Source: Actinomycetota bacterium
GTDB taxonomy: Bacteria > Actinomycetota > Acidimicrobiia > Spongiisociales > UBA11373
Assembly: GCA_018821365.1 (NCBI GenBank)
Contig: JAHJML010000060.1
Span: 1-35,196 of the forward strand
Reading direction: 5' to 3'
Length of the DNA stretch: 35,196 nt
Within the stretch, counting starts at the first letter, position 1. Every line of letters begins with the position of its first letter. The translations under genes and the position numbers were made by a program. The notes under the pieces were generated by a model, which was given only the letters and a program-made list of their open reading frames with translations, ran no database searches and was not told where the DNA came from. This document shows positions 24,622 to 34,071 of the stretch, in pieces.

Positions 24622-26544
24622 CTACCGCCGGGCCGGCATCTCGGGACCTGCCCCGGACTGGAACTGGGTCTCGTAGAGACGGGCGTAGAGGCCCCCCTGA
24701 GCCAGCAGTTCGCCGTGGGTGCCCTGTTCGACCAGTCGGCCCTCGTCGAGGACCAGGATCCGGTCGGCCGCCAGCACCGTGGAGAGGCGGTGGGCGATCA
24801 CGAACGAGGTGCGGGCGGCCATCACCCGCTCCAGCGCCTCCTGGATGAGCGCCTCCGACCTCGCATCGAGATGGGCGGTCGCCTCGTCGAGGATCAGGAT
24901 GCGGGGGTCCTTGAGGATCACCCTGGCGATGGCGAGGCGCTGCTTCTCGCCGCCGGAGAGGCGATAGCCCCGCTCTCCCACCATCGTGTCGTAGCCGGCG
25001 GGGAGCGAGGCGACGAAGTCGTGGATGTTGGCGGTCCGGCACGCCTCCTCGATTTGCCCGGCCGTGGCGTCCGGCCTGGCGTAGCGGAGGTTGGCGGCGA
25101 TCGTGTCGTGGAAGAGGTAGGTCTCCTGGGTGACCACCCCGATGCTGCGCCCCAGGCTCTCGAGGGTGGCGTCCCTGACGTCGACGCCGTCGATGAGCAG
25201 CCTCCCCTCGGTGACGTCGTAGAGACGGGGGATCAGGTAGGTCACCGTGGTCTTGCCGGCGCCGCTGGGTCCGACCAGCGCCACCAGTTCGCCGGGGGAC
25301 ACCTCGAAATCGAGGCCGGCGATGGCCTTCTCCCGGCCTCCGGCACCCGCCGTCCCGGTCTCGGCGGCGGCCACCTCCACCGGCGTGAACCAGGAGAAGC
25401 GCCGGACGCTCTCCAGGCCGCCCGGGGTGGCGGACCCGTAGTCGAACGAGACCGCTTCGAAGGTCACCCGGCCGCTGTTGGCCTCCAGCGAGACGGCGTC
25501 CTCCTGCTCCTCGATGTCATGCGGCAGGTCGAGCACCTCGAACACCCGCTCGAAGGACACCAGCGAGGTGGCCAGTTCGACCCTGGCGTTGGAGAGGGCC
25601 GTCAACGGGCCGTACAGGTTCGCCAGGTAGGCCGACAGCGCCACGATCGTGCCGATGGTGAGGCTGTTGTCGATCACCAGCACGGCGCCCAGCCAGAACA
25701 CCAATGCGGTGCCGAGTGCGCTCACCACCCCGAGCGCCATGAAGAACCACCTCCCGATCAGCGCCCTGCGCACCCCGAGGTCCCTGACCTCGGCGGCCTG
25801 GCCCCCGTAGCGGGCGTCCTCGTCCCGGGTCCTCCCGAACAGCTTCACCAGCAGCGCCCCGCTCACGTTGAGGGTCTCGTTGAGGGTGCTGTTCATCCTG
25901 GCGTTGGCGTTCATCTGGTCCCTGGTCACGGTCCTCAGCACCCGGCCCACCCGGCGGGAGGGGACGATGAACAGCGGGAGGATGGCGACGGCCACCAGGG
26001 TGAGCCGCCATTCGAGGCCCAGCATGATGATCATGGTCCCGATCACCGAGAGCGTGTTGGCCATCACCGACACGAAGGTCCCGGTGATGGCCTGCTGGGC
26101 GCCGACGACGTCGCTGTTGAGCCGCGACATCAACTCCCCGGGCCGGGTGGCGGTGAAGAAGGCGAGCGACATCCGCTGCAGGTGGCCGAACAGGGCGGTG
26201 CGGAGATCGAAGATGATCCCTTCGCCGGCCTTGGCCGACGCCCACCTCTGCACGACCCCGATGACGCCGTCGACGAGTGGCACCGCCACCATCGCCAATC
26301 CCAGCATGGTGACCCTGCCGATGTCCTTGCCCGGGATGGCACGGTCGATGAGGTCCCGCATCAGCAGCGGCGGCAGCAGCGAGAAGCCGGTGATCGCCAC
26401 GATCGTCACCAGCACGGTGGCCATCAGCCCCCGGTAGGGGCGTGCGTAGCGCAACACCCTGGCCAGCAGGGCGCGGTCGACCGAGGGACGGTCCTGTTCC
26501 TCGTCGTAGCGGAGGTACGACCACCACCCGGCGCCGTGCTGCAC
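24622..26544 (-). CDS. ABC exporter (fused membrane and ATPase domains, ABCB/MsbA-like)
   Basis: A 640-residue half-transporter. Six membrane helices (~38-330) are followed by an ATPase with Walker A GPSGAGKTT (near 424-432), Q-loop VVTQETYLFHDTI, signature LSGGEKQR (near 528-535), Walker B ILILDEAT (549-556) and H-loop IAHRLST. Between the first ATPase strand (VSFDYGS) and Walker A lies an extra Gly/Ala-rich stretch of about 35 residues (GGLESVRRFSWFTPVEV, then an ETGTAGAGG segment) not usual in this family. It should work as a homodimer because no partner half is nearby. The GTG start has AGGAGG 7 nt upstream. The substrate is unknown; its place directly before murT-gatD hints at an envelope role, but that is inference. 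Confidence 0.9.
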   Translation of the reverse strand: MQHGAGWWSYLRYDEEQDRPSVDRALLARVLRYARPYRGLMATVLVTIVAITGFSLLPPLLMRDLIDRAIPGKDIGRVTMLGLAMVAVPLVDGVIGVVQRWASAKAGEGIIFDLRTALFGHLQRMSLAFFTATRPGELMSRLNSDVVGAQQAITGTFVSVMANTLSVIGTMIIMLGLEWRLTLVAVAILPLFIVPSRRVGRVLRTVTRDQMNANARMNSTLNETLNVSGALLVKLFGRTRDEDARYGGQAAEVRDLGVRRALIGRWFFMALGVVSALGTALVFWLGAVLVIDNSLTIGTIVALSAYLANLYGPLTALSNARVELATSLVSFERVFEVLDLPHDIEEQEDAVSLEANSGRVTFEAVSFDYGSATPGGLESVRRFSWFTPVEVAAAETGTAGAGGREKAIAGLDFEVSPGELVALVGPSGAGKTTVTYLIPRLYDVTEGRLLIDGVDVRDATLESLGRSIGVVTQETYLFHDTIAANLRYARPDATAGQIEEACRTANIHDFVASLPAGYDTMVGERGYRLSGGEKQRLAIARVILKDPRILILDEATAHLDARSEALIQEALERVMAARTSFVIAHRLSTVLAADRILVLDEGRLVEQGTHGELLAQGGLYARLYETQFQSGAGPEMPARR

Positions 26545-26602
26545 CGATTGCCTCCTGGTTGCCGGGGACCGAGGCTATCGCTCCAGCGGCGGTAGCCCGG
26601 CG

Positions 26603-27301
26603 TCAGCCGGTCTCGTCGCCGGTCGCCGGGCGCACCAGGGTCAGCAGCGTGAGCGGCTGGAACGACCCGGCGACGGTGATGCAGGCCTCCTCGATGACAC
26701 CTGTCCTGCAGAACAACTGGTAGACGTAGTCGCCCTCCACCCAGGCGAGTTCCCGGCCGCCCTCGACGTTGAAGACGGAGATGTCGGAGAACTCGGCCGC
26801 TTCGTCGCTGGTGGCGAGGCCCACCCTGAGCACCATCAGTTGGGCTTCCGACCGGGGGAGGACGTATGGCTCGGTCGACCAGTAGCCAAAGGCGGCAGAG
26901 GTGCCCGCCTCGAGCAAGGCAGTCTGTTCGTCGAAGACCAGTTGGCTGGTGATGTAGGTGATCGGCACCGGCACCAGCGTCGGCACCTGCACGCCGGGCA
27001 GCGCCATGGCTATCTCCCTGGCTCCCGCCTGGACGTAGGAGGTCCCGTCGCCCCGCTGCCACACATCCCGCAGCAGCACCTCGCGGCTTCCGGAGGCGGT
27101 CAGGTCGAGATCATCGTTGACCCAGTTGATGCCGGTGATGCTCGACAACCCCAGGTCGGGCCCGGTGTCGGGGACCGTGGTCACCGTGGTCGAACTGCCA
27201 CCCCGCACGAAGTCGCTGGAGAGATCGCCGACCCCTTCGAGCACGTCGCCGCACCCCGCCAGTACCAGGGCGGTGAGCAGGATCGATACGGTGCGGCGCA
27301 C
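26603..27301 (-). CDS. Lipoprotein of unknown function
   Basis: The 232-residue product has a clear lipoprotein signal (LVLAGC, Cys17) and a short Ser/Thr linker (35-45). A globular domain of about 180 residues follows, rich in beta-strand patterns such as INWVNDDLDLTASG and GDYVYQLFC. Two cysteines near the end (LFC and EEAC) could form a disulfide. I recognise no family. The GTG at 27301 has AGGAGG 9 nt upstream. The ABC exporter gene starts 58 bp further on the same strand, so this may be the first gene of the exporter-murT-gatD operon, or it may have its own unit. Confidence 0.78.
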   Translation of the reverse strand: MRRTVSILLTALVLAGCGDVLEGVGDLSSDFVRGGSSTTVTTVPDTGPDLGLSSITGINWVNDDLDLTASGSREVLLRDVWQRGDGTSYVQAGAREIAMALPGVQVPTLVPVPITYITSQLVFDEQTALLEAGTSAAFGYWSTEPYVLPRSEAQLMVLRVGLATSDEAAEFSDISVFNVEGGRELAWVEGDYVYQLFCRTGVIEEACITVAGSFQPLTLLTLVRPATGDETG

Positions 27302-27727
27302 GGTCGTCGGCCTCCTCGGGCACGGCGCAACGCCTGCCCCTCATGGATTATGGTCGGCACCCGGAGACACGCGGTCGACAACGGGGGTTCGGGCGGCGCC
27401 CGATGCTCAGAGGGTGGCGGCACTGTGGGGGGATTCCCCTGGCCGGGTCGTTCTCTCCGCGCTCCACGACCGGTACCCTACGGACCACAACCCAGCCCGT
27501 AGCTAGGCCAACATTCCCTGTCGCATCCGCGGCGGCCGCGTGTGTCTACCTGGAGTTGCTCTGCCATCTGCTCCGTGCAGCGTCACGGATGCCACCATGT
27601 CCTCGGTACCTACCCCGGATGTGGCCAATCGGATGCGCCAGGGCCTGCCCGGGTCTCCATATCCTGGCATGATCCAGGGATTTGACGTAGTGTCGGTTCC
27701 ACTGATCCGGCCCTGGGGGAGGTAACC
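27302..27727. other. Intergenic region upstream of the RHS gene, 426 bp
   Basis: This divergent gap carries the ribosome-binding site of the leftward lipoprotein at one end and GGGGGAGG (27715-27722) for the RHS gene at the other. A TTGACG at 27682-27687 could be a -35 box, but no good -10 follows at the usual spacing. TACCCT at about 27475 is another weak -10 candidate. A small inverted repeat CCTGG-N6-CCAGG lies at 27663-27678. G+C is a little lower than in the flanks. I see no RNA gene or riboswitch, and the short open frame at 27540-27725 is not convincing. Confidence 0.5.
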
Positions 27728-30700
27728 GTGCGGAGGCTGCGATGGTTCTCGCTGCTGGTGGCTGGCCTGTTGGTGTTGGGGGCTGTCCCGGCGTTGGGGG
27801 AGGACCCGGCCTCGACCAAGGGGTCCGAGTCTTCGTCGGCTTCGGTGGAGCCGTTCTCGTTGGAGCCCGGTGAGGTGGATCCGGGTGTCCCGGTCCCGGT
27901 TGGTGATCTGTCGGTTGAGGTGTCTGAGGTTGACCCGCCATCGTCGCAGCGGACCCCGAAGGCACCGGATGTGCGCCCCGACCCGGATGCCGGGAAGACC
28001 GGGTTGGTGTCGGGTCGCGAAACGGTGGGACTGTCGCGGTTCGGGGAACCGGTGGAGGCCCGGGAGATCCCGGTGACGGTGGGGGTGGATGGTGGCCGGT
28101 TTGGGGTGCCGGTGGATGTGTCGGTCGAGGTGCTGGATGCCGTGGAGGCTGTGGGGGTGTCTTCGATCGGGTTGGCGGCCCGGGTGGACGCGGTGCGTGG
28201 CGCTGATGACGGGTTGGGTGTTTCGTATGAGACGTCGTCGGTGGGGGTGTGGTTGTCGTTGGATTACTCCCAGATCCCCACCGGCGGCCTCTTTGTCGAG
28301 GAGCGCTTGAAGGCGTATCTGTGGACCGATTGCCTGCAGTCGATCGGTGGGGGCCCGGTGGTGTGTGCGACCCGGGAGCCGTTGGATGCGGTCAATGACC
28401 TGGCTACCAAGACCCTGACGGTCCATCTGCGGGATTCGTTGGCGACTTCGAGTGTCCCGGAGGTGATGCCGCTGGTGAGCCTGCCGTGGGGGTTTGGTGC
28501 TTCGGGGTTGGCGGTGTACCGCTGGTCGGGTGGCGGGGGTGTGGTATCGGCCGACAGTGGTTCGGATGGCCCGTCGGGGGATTTCGGGTCGTCGCCGTTG
28601 GCGATGATCGCCGATTATCAGGTGAGCCTGCAGACCGGGTCGTTCTCGACGTCGTATCCGTTCCCGTTGGTGCCGGCGGCTGGGGGTGGGACCCCGTCGG
28701 TGGGGTTGTCGTATGACTCGGGTTCGATTGATGGGATGAATCCCAATCGCAACACCCAGGGTGGGGAGGTCGGGTTGGGTTGGTCGCTTGGGGCGGGGGG
28801 TTCGATCACCCGCGAATTCGTCGAGTGCACCGACGTGCAGGCGGTGGGTGATTTGTGTCCGATGGGGGATGCGTACTCGTTGAATCTGAATGGGGTGGGT
28901 TCCGCTTTGGTGCGGGCCGATGGTTCAGCGTTCCACAACCAGTCGCCGCACAACAACTCGGGTGAGTTCCGGTTGGCGGATGATCCGTATTGGCGGGTCG
29001 AGTTGAAGACCTCGACGTACAACATCAACGCTGACGTGGACAACGAGTGGTGGGAGGTCACCACTCCTGATGGCACCAAGTATCGGTTCGGGCGGGACCA
29101 GTACGGGCAGGATTCGGTCTGGTGGGTGCCGATCTATTCGCCGTCGGGTACCGCGTATGCGTGGTGTGACACGGTCCCGTCGGGGTATCTGGGCGGGACG
29201 TGCCCGAAGGCGTGGCAGTGGAACCTCGATGAGATCGAGGACCCGAATGGGAACATCACCCGCTTCTACTACGACACCGAGATGAACTACTTCTCCGCCC
29301 GTACCGGACCGGTGTACTACAACAGCCTGGAGTATGTGCGGGCTGGGTATCTGGAGCACATCGAGTACACCATCCACGATGATCACGATGACCCGAACGC
29401 CCGGGTGGTGTTCACCTACGGTGACCGCTGCGACCCCGACGCCTCGAACTGCGGTGCCCACACCCAGTCGGACTGGCCGGACACCCCGTGGGATCTCAAA
29501 TGCACCGGGTCGGTGGCGTGTGAGGAGGACCCGACGTTCTGGATGACCCAGAAGTTGGAGGCCGTCGAATCCCAGGCATGGGACCCCGATGCGGGGACCA
29601 ACGGGGAGTGGGTGCCGGTGGACCGGTGGGAGCTGTCCCAGGATTGGGATACCCCACCGTTGGATGATGAAGACGACGAGTCGCTGCCTCGGATGTTCCT
29701 GGATTGGATCAAACGGGTCGACGCTACGGAGGCATCGAGTGACTATCTGTTGACGTCGTATGACTTCGTGTGGTTGGAGAACCGCACCCACTTCGAGAAC
29801 ATGACCGGCACTGATGGGATATCACCGATGCGGATGCCCCGGGTCGATGAGATCACCAACCCGTTGGGTGGGGTGATCGATGTCACCTACGGCATGTCAC
29901 ACGACTGCGAGGAGGCCACCGCAACCACCGCTGATGACTACGACGGGAACGACCCTTACACGAATATCCGGGATGAGTGCGACCAGTACTGGACCCAGTG
30001 GTATGACGAACCGTTGGGGACCCCGGATATGTTCAACAAGTGGAAGGTCAAGAAGGTCACTCGTTCCGAGACGGATGGCGGCCCGGCAGTCGAGACCGAC
30101 TACGAGTATGTGGATCCACCGGATTGGCATCACCAGGTCCTCAAGGGTTGGACATGTGGGGGGTTCTGGTCCGATTACCGGGGGCATCAGACGGTCCGGG
30201 AGATCGATGCCGGTTCGGGCCGTTACACCGAGCACCGGTTCTTCCAGGGCATGGATGAGGATCACGGCTGTAACGACACACCGTTGGATCGCGACATCGC
30301 CCTGTCGGATTCGACGACACCTGAGGACCTGCCGCAGTATCGGGGGAAGGTCGCTGAGGTCACGGTGTATGACGGTGACCCCGACGGGTCGGGGGTGATG
30401 CTGTCGCGCACCATCACCACCTATGACGGGCCGGTCGAAACCGTCGACGACAAGGCCTGGTTCGTGGCGCCCGACAACATCACCACCACCCAGTTCGGGG
30501 ACACCGAGGATGACCTGACCACCAAGGTCTCCTACACCTACGACGCTCATGGGAACGTCACCCAGGAGATGCACCACGGGGAAGTCGGTGTGGCTTGGGA
30601 TGAACGCAACATCCACACCCAGTACGTGAAGAACACGTCGGCGTGGATCCTCAACACCCCCAAACGGGTCCGGGTGAGACAGGGGCTCACCACCACGGGG

Positions 30701-33700
30701 ACGGTGCTGGGCGGCTCCGACTACTACTACGACGGGCACACCGGTCTCTCCACCGCCCCCGATGCGGGGAACCCAACCGAGGTCCGTGTCTATTCGGAGG
30801 TGTCACCGGACGTCGAGTATGTGGTGACGATCACCGACTACGACTCGATGGGCCGCCCGTCGATTGTCTGGGATCCCCGGGAGGATGTCGCCAACCGGGA
30901 TAGTGACTGGGACGATGACGGGCAGTGGGACGCCCGGACCCTGTTCGGCTTTGATTCGAACAGCGGGGCGACGATCCGGGTCCGTCACAAGGGCCCCGAT
31001 ACCCTCACCAGCGACAACTACTACGAGTATGACTGGCGGGGGGCGGTCACCCGGATCATCGGACCCAACACCGACGACCCCGGGAGCCCGGTCCCGACTA
31101 CCGATGAGGTCACCGACGCCGTCTATGACTGGGCGGGCCGTCTCATCGAGGTGTGGAACCCGGGTCGGGATCGCACTATGAACACGGCGAGCACCACCTA
31201 CATTTACACGATCCATGACACCGCACCGTCACGGATCCGTACCAAGACGGTGATGAACGGTGGGGCCGGCACCGTCTCCGGTTTCGAGTACTTCGACGGG
31301 TTCGGGCGCCCGATCCAAACCCAGGTCGGCTACCCCGCCACCACCGCCACCTCCTCGGTCACCTCTGTCACCTACGACGATTCGGGGCAGGTCCAACGCC
31401 AAACCGCCCCCTACCAGGTCACGGTGGCGGCCGGCACCTCGTTCCGGGAGATCACCTGGTCTGCCGTCAACCAGTACACCCAAACCGGATACGACGTGCT
31501 GGGGCGGGTCACCCGCCAAGCCACCCATCGCGGCGGGAACCAGATCGACGAACTGTGGGAGACCCTCAGCGTCTACGACGTCGGGAAGACGATCGTCACC
31601 GACCCCAACGGCAACGACACCACCACCTACACCGATTCTTACGGGCGGGTCATCAAGGTCACCCAGGAGTACTACGACGGGCAATCGACCCGCTCCATCG
31701 ACACCGAATATCACTATGACCGGCGGGACCAGTTGATCCGGGTCGAGCCACCGGGGATCACCGGCGACATCGAGATCACCTATGACCTGATGGGCCGCAA
31801 GACCACTCTCGATGACCCCGACACCGGCCTGTGGACCTACTCCTACGACACCCGAGGGAACCTCACCGCCCAGGGGCAGGACTGCACCGACAACGGGGGC
31901 ACCATCACCTGTCAGACCACGCTCACCACCACCTACGACGCTCACAACCGGCCCCGCACCCTCAGTGAGGGGAGCACCGAACTGGCCGAATGGACCTACG
32001 ACAACACCGGTATCGACAACGGACTGGGGCGCCTCTACCGATCCACCGTCGACGACAGCACCGACACCGCCAGGATCACCGTTGGCGGCTACGACCTGAT
32101 GGGACGGGTCACCTCCCGAACCTGGCGGATCAATGGCGTCAACTACCCGGTCGCCTGGACCTACTACACCGGCGGGCAACTCGCATCGATCACCTACCCC
32201 GACGGCACCAACAACGGTGTCGGGGAGACCGTCACCTACGGCTACGACGACACCGGCCGCCCCCAGACCCTCACCGGGGACGGCACCTACAGCAACGACG
32301 ACTACGTCACCGACGCCACCTACACCCCCCAGGGGACGCCGTCGGTCCGTTACCTCAACGACGCCGACACCGGCAGCGACTACCTGCTGCGCCAATGGAT
32401 CTGGGACCCCGACACCCTGCGGCTCGACGAACTCTGGGCCGGGAGTCCCCTGGCGGGGACCGCCCCGCAGGTCAACATCCAACGCCTCGAATACGAGAAC
32501 CACGACCAGATCGGCAACATCACCCGGATCCGGGACTACCGAAACCAGAGTCAACGTCAATGCTACGAATACGACGACATCAACCGGCTCACCCGCGGCT
32601 ACACCGGCAACGACACCTGCACCGCCGTCAACAACAACCGGGGTGACGGCATCTACGACCAGACCTTCACCTACGCCGACTCGGGCAACATCACCCAACT
32701 CGGATCGATCACCGACTACACCTACGGGGCCGGTAGCGCCGGACCGCACGCCGTCACCACCGCCGACGGCATCACCTACACCTACGACAACCTCGGCAAC
32801 ATGAAGAAAGCCATCGCCGCCACCACCACCACCTACACCTACAACGACCGCAACCAACTCACCAACATCGGCTTCACCGGCGGCACCGGTCTCGACATGG
32901 TCTACGACGCCGACGGGAACCGGGTGCAACGCACCCACCGGTACGCGATGGAGGAACCAACCGACGTCACAACGACCTACTACATCGGTGACATCTACGA
33001 GATCATCTACGCCGACGCCCCCGGTGGCGGCACCACCAGCACCCGGACCAACTACACCTTCGGCGGTGACCACATCGCAGTACGGGCCGACGGCCCCACC
33101 GACACCCTCACCTACCTCTTCGGTGACCACCTCGGATCCGTCGCCGTCACCTACGACCCCGACCACCAGACCCTCAACCGCCAGAACTACCACCCCTACG
33201 GGGCCCCCCGAGGCACCCCCGGCACCCTCCCCTCCGACCACACCTACACCGGCCAAATCGACGACCCCGGCGCCCTCATGTACTACGGGGCCCGCTACTA
33301 CCAACCCGGCATCGGACGCTTCACCCAACCCGATTCGATCATCCCCGGGCCCGGTGATGGACAGAGCTACAACCGATACATGTACGTCCGAGGCAACCCA
33401 GTGATGGCCAACGACCCAACTGGGCACACCTTCAACTTCCAGGGAGTGCAGGGCGGCGAGAGCAGACTTCCTCGCTACAGACCAGAACCAGGCGAAGTGC
33501 TCGAGGTTCCCCGTGACGAGTGGCAGCAGGCCGTAAGCGACGAAGACGAAGACATGAAACAGCTAATCCCAGAAGACGCCATGTACTGGGAGGACGTGAA
33601 CGCGGTCTACATCTTCCTTCACGGCGACGAAGACCTCGTGTATGAACTCGCCGGAGTGGACCCGTACCCCTGGGACACCACGCCATCCAGTTTCAATATC

Positions 33701-34063
33701 CCCAGGTGGATTGGGGACCACTGGGATGAGGTTGCCGTCGTTGTCGCGGCTGGTGTCTGCACCGCCGCAACTGCTGGCGGCGGTGCACCAGCCTGCACGT
33801 ATGCGGCCTTGACCCTGTTCACAGCCAGGGAAGTCGATATCGCTCTAGCCAGCGATTCCTGGGGTGAGTTCCTCGGCAACACGGCCTACAACGGGCTCAC
33901 TACCCTGGTCCTCGTCATGGCACCAGCCAGCATCGGGCCGAGCGTCGCACAAGGCATGGATAGCTTTGCGCCAGCCTACGTCCTATCAGGCATGGTGAAT
34001 GTCATCAACGTCATCTTCACTTTCCTGGGTCCGAGAATGGTGGGAGATGACTATCGACATTGA
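27728..34063 (+). CDS. Secreted YD-repeat/RHS polymorphic toxin-like protein
   Basis: A 2111-residue protein. A Sec signal peptide (1 to ~24) is followed by a ~270-residue beta-rich region, then a segment like the SpvB/TcdB-plug start of actinobacterial RHS proteins (YQVSLQTGSFSTSYPFPL, then PSVGLSYDSGSIDG and GEVGLGWSLGAGG; ~297-360). YD repeats appear from ~937 and are dense from ~1210 to 1740 (YDVLGRVTRQ, YDLMGRKT, YDTRGNLT, YDNLGNMKK, YDADGNRVQR). The RHS core runs ~1797-1899, with GDHLGSVAVTYD, GARYYQPGIGRFTQPD, YMYVRGNP and the DPTG boundary (1896-1899). The last 212 residues form a variable C-terminal domain with about three hydrophobic segments. YD repeats normally build a shell around the C-terminal toxin. 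The GTG start has GGGGGAGG 5 nt upstream. Confidence 0.93.
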   Translation: MRRLRWFSLLVAGLLVLGAVPALGEDPASTKGSESSSASVEPFSLEPGEVDPGVPVPVGDLSVEVSEVDPPSSQRTPKAPDVRPDPDAGKTGLVSGRETVGLSRFGEPVEAREIPVTVGVDGGRFGVPVDVSVEVLDAVEAVGVSSIGLAARVDAVRGADDGLGVSYETSSVGVWLSLDYSQIPTGGLFVEERLKAYLWTDCLQSIGGGPVVCATREPLDAVNDLATKTLTVHLRDSLATSSVPEVMPLVSLPWGFGASGLAVYRWSGGGGVVSADSGSDGPSGDFGSSPLAMIADYQVSLQTGSFSTSYPFPLVPAAGGGTPSVGLSYDSGSIDGMNPNRNTQGGEVGLGWSLGAGGSITREFVECTDVQAVGDLCPMGDAYSLNLNGVGSALVRADGSAFHNQSPHNNSGEFRLADDPYWRVELKTSTYNINADVDNEWWEVTTPDGTKYRFGRDQYGQDSVWWVPIYSPSGTAYAWCDTVPSGYLGGTCPKAWQWNLDEIEDPNGNITRFYYDTEMNYFSARTGPVYYNSLEYVRAGYLEHIEYTIHDDHDDPNARVVFTYGDRCDPDASNCGAHTQSDWPDTPWDLKCTGSVACEEDPTFWMTQKLEAVESQAWDPDAGTNGEWVPVDRWELSQDWDTPPLDDEDDESLPRMFLDWIKRVDATEASSDYLLTSYDFVWLENRTHFENMTGTDGISPMRMPRVDEITNPLGGVIDVTYGMSHDCEEATATTADDYDGNDPYTNIRDECDQYWTQWYDEPLGTPDMFNKWKVKKVTRSETDGGPAVETDYEYVDPPDWHHQVLKGWTCGGFWSDYRGHQTVREIDAGSGRYTEHRFFQGMDEDHGCNDTPLDRDIALSDSTTPEDLPQYRGKVAEVTVYDGDPDGSGVMLSRTITTYDGPVETVDDKAWFVAPDNITTTQFGDTEDDLTTKVSYTYDAHGNVTQEMHHGEVGVAWDERNIHTQYVKNTSAWILNTPKRVRVRQGLTTTGTVLGGSDYYYDGHTGLSTAPDAGNPTEVRVYSEVSPDVEYVVTITDYDSMGRPSIVWDPREDVANRDSDWDDDGQWDARTLFGFDSNSGATIRVRHKGPDTLTSDNYYEYDWRGAVTRIIGPNTDDPGSPVPTTDEVTDAVYDWAGRLIEVWNPGRDRTMNTASTTYIYTIHDTAPSRIRTKTVMNGGAGTVSGFEYFDGFGRPIQTQVGYPATTATSSVTSVTYDDSGQVQRQTAPYQVTVAAGTSFREITWSAVNQYTQTGYDVLGRVTRQATHRGGNQIDELWETLSVYDVGKTIVTDPNGNDTTTYTDSYGRVIKVTQEYYDGQSTRSIDTEYHYDRRDQLIRVEPPGITGDIEITYDLMGRKTTLDDPDTGLWTYSYDTRGNLTAQGQDCTDNGGTITCQTTLTTTYDAHNRPRTLSEGSTELAEWTYDNTGIDNGLGRLYRSTVDDSTDTARITVGGYDLMGRVTSRTWRINGVNYPVAWTYYTGGQLASITYPDGTNNGVGETVTYGYDDTGRPQTLTGDGTYSNDDYVTDATYTPQGTPSVRYLNDADTGSDYLLRQWIWDPDTLRLDELWAGSPLAGTAPQVNIQRLEYENHDQIGNITRIRDYRNQSQRQCYEYDDINRLTRGYTGNDTCTAVNNNRGDGIYDQTFTYADSGNITQLGSITDYTYGAGSAGPHAVTTADGITYTYDNLGNMKKAIAATTTTYTYNDRNQLTNIGFTGGTGLDMVYDADGNRVQRTHRYAMEEPTDVTTTYYIGDIYEIIYADAPGGGTTSTRTNYTFGGDHIAVRADGPTDTLTYLFGDHLGSVAVTYDPDHQTLNRQNYHPYGAPRGTPGTLPSDHTYTGQIDDPGALMYYGARYYQPGIGRFTQPDSIIPGPGDGQSYNRYMYVRGNPVMANDPTGHTFNFQGVQGGESRLPRYRPEPGEVLEVPRDEWQQAVSDEDEDMKQLIPEDAMYWEDVNAVYIFLHGDEDLVYELAGVDPYPWDTTPSSFNIPRWIGDHWDEVAVVVAAGVCTAATAGGGAPACTYAALTLFTAREVDIALASDSWGEFLGNTAYNGLTTLVLVMAPASIGPSVAQGMDSFAPAYVLSGMVNVINVIFTFLGPRMVGDDYRH

Positions 34064-34071
34064 GAGGCCTG

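Noticed and set aside
27540-27725. Small 61-residue open frame before the RHS gene
   Set aside because: No ribosome-binding site, no domain, and it lies in the probable promoter/leader region.
31229-33427. 732-codon minus-strand frame
   Set aside because: It is antisense to the YD repeats; the Val/Gly-rich text is the complement of ACC/TAC/GAC codons.
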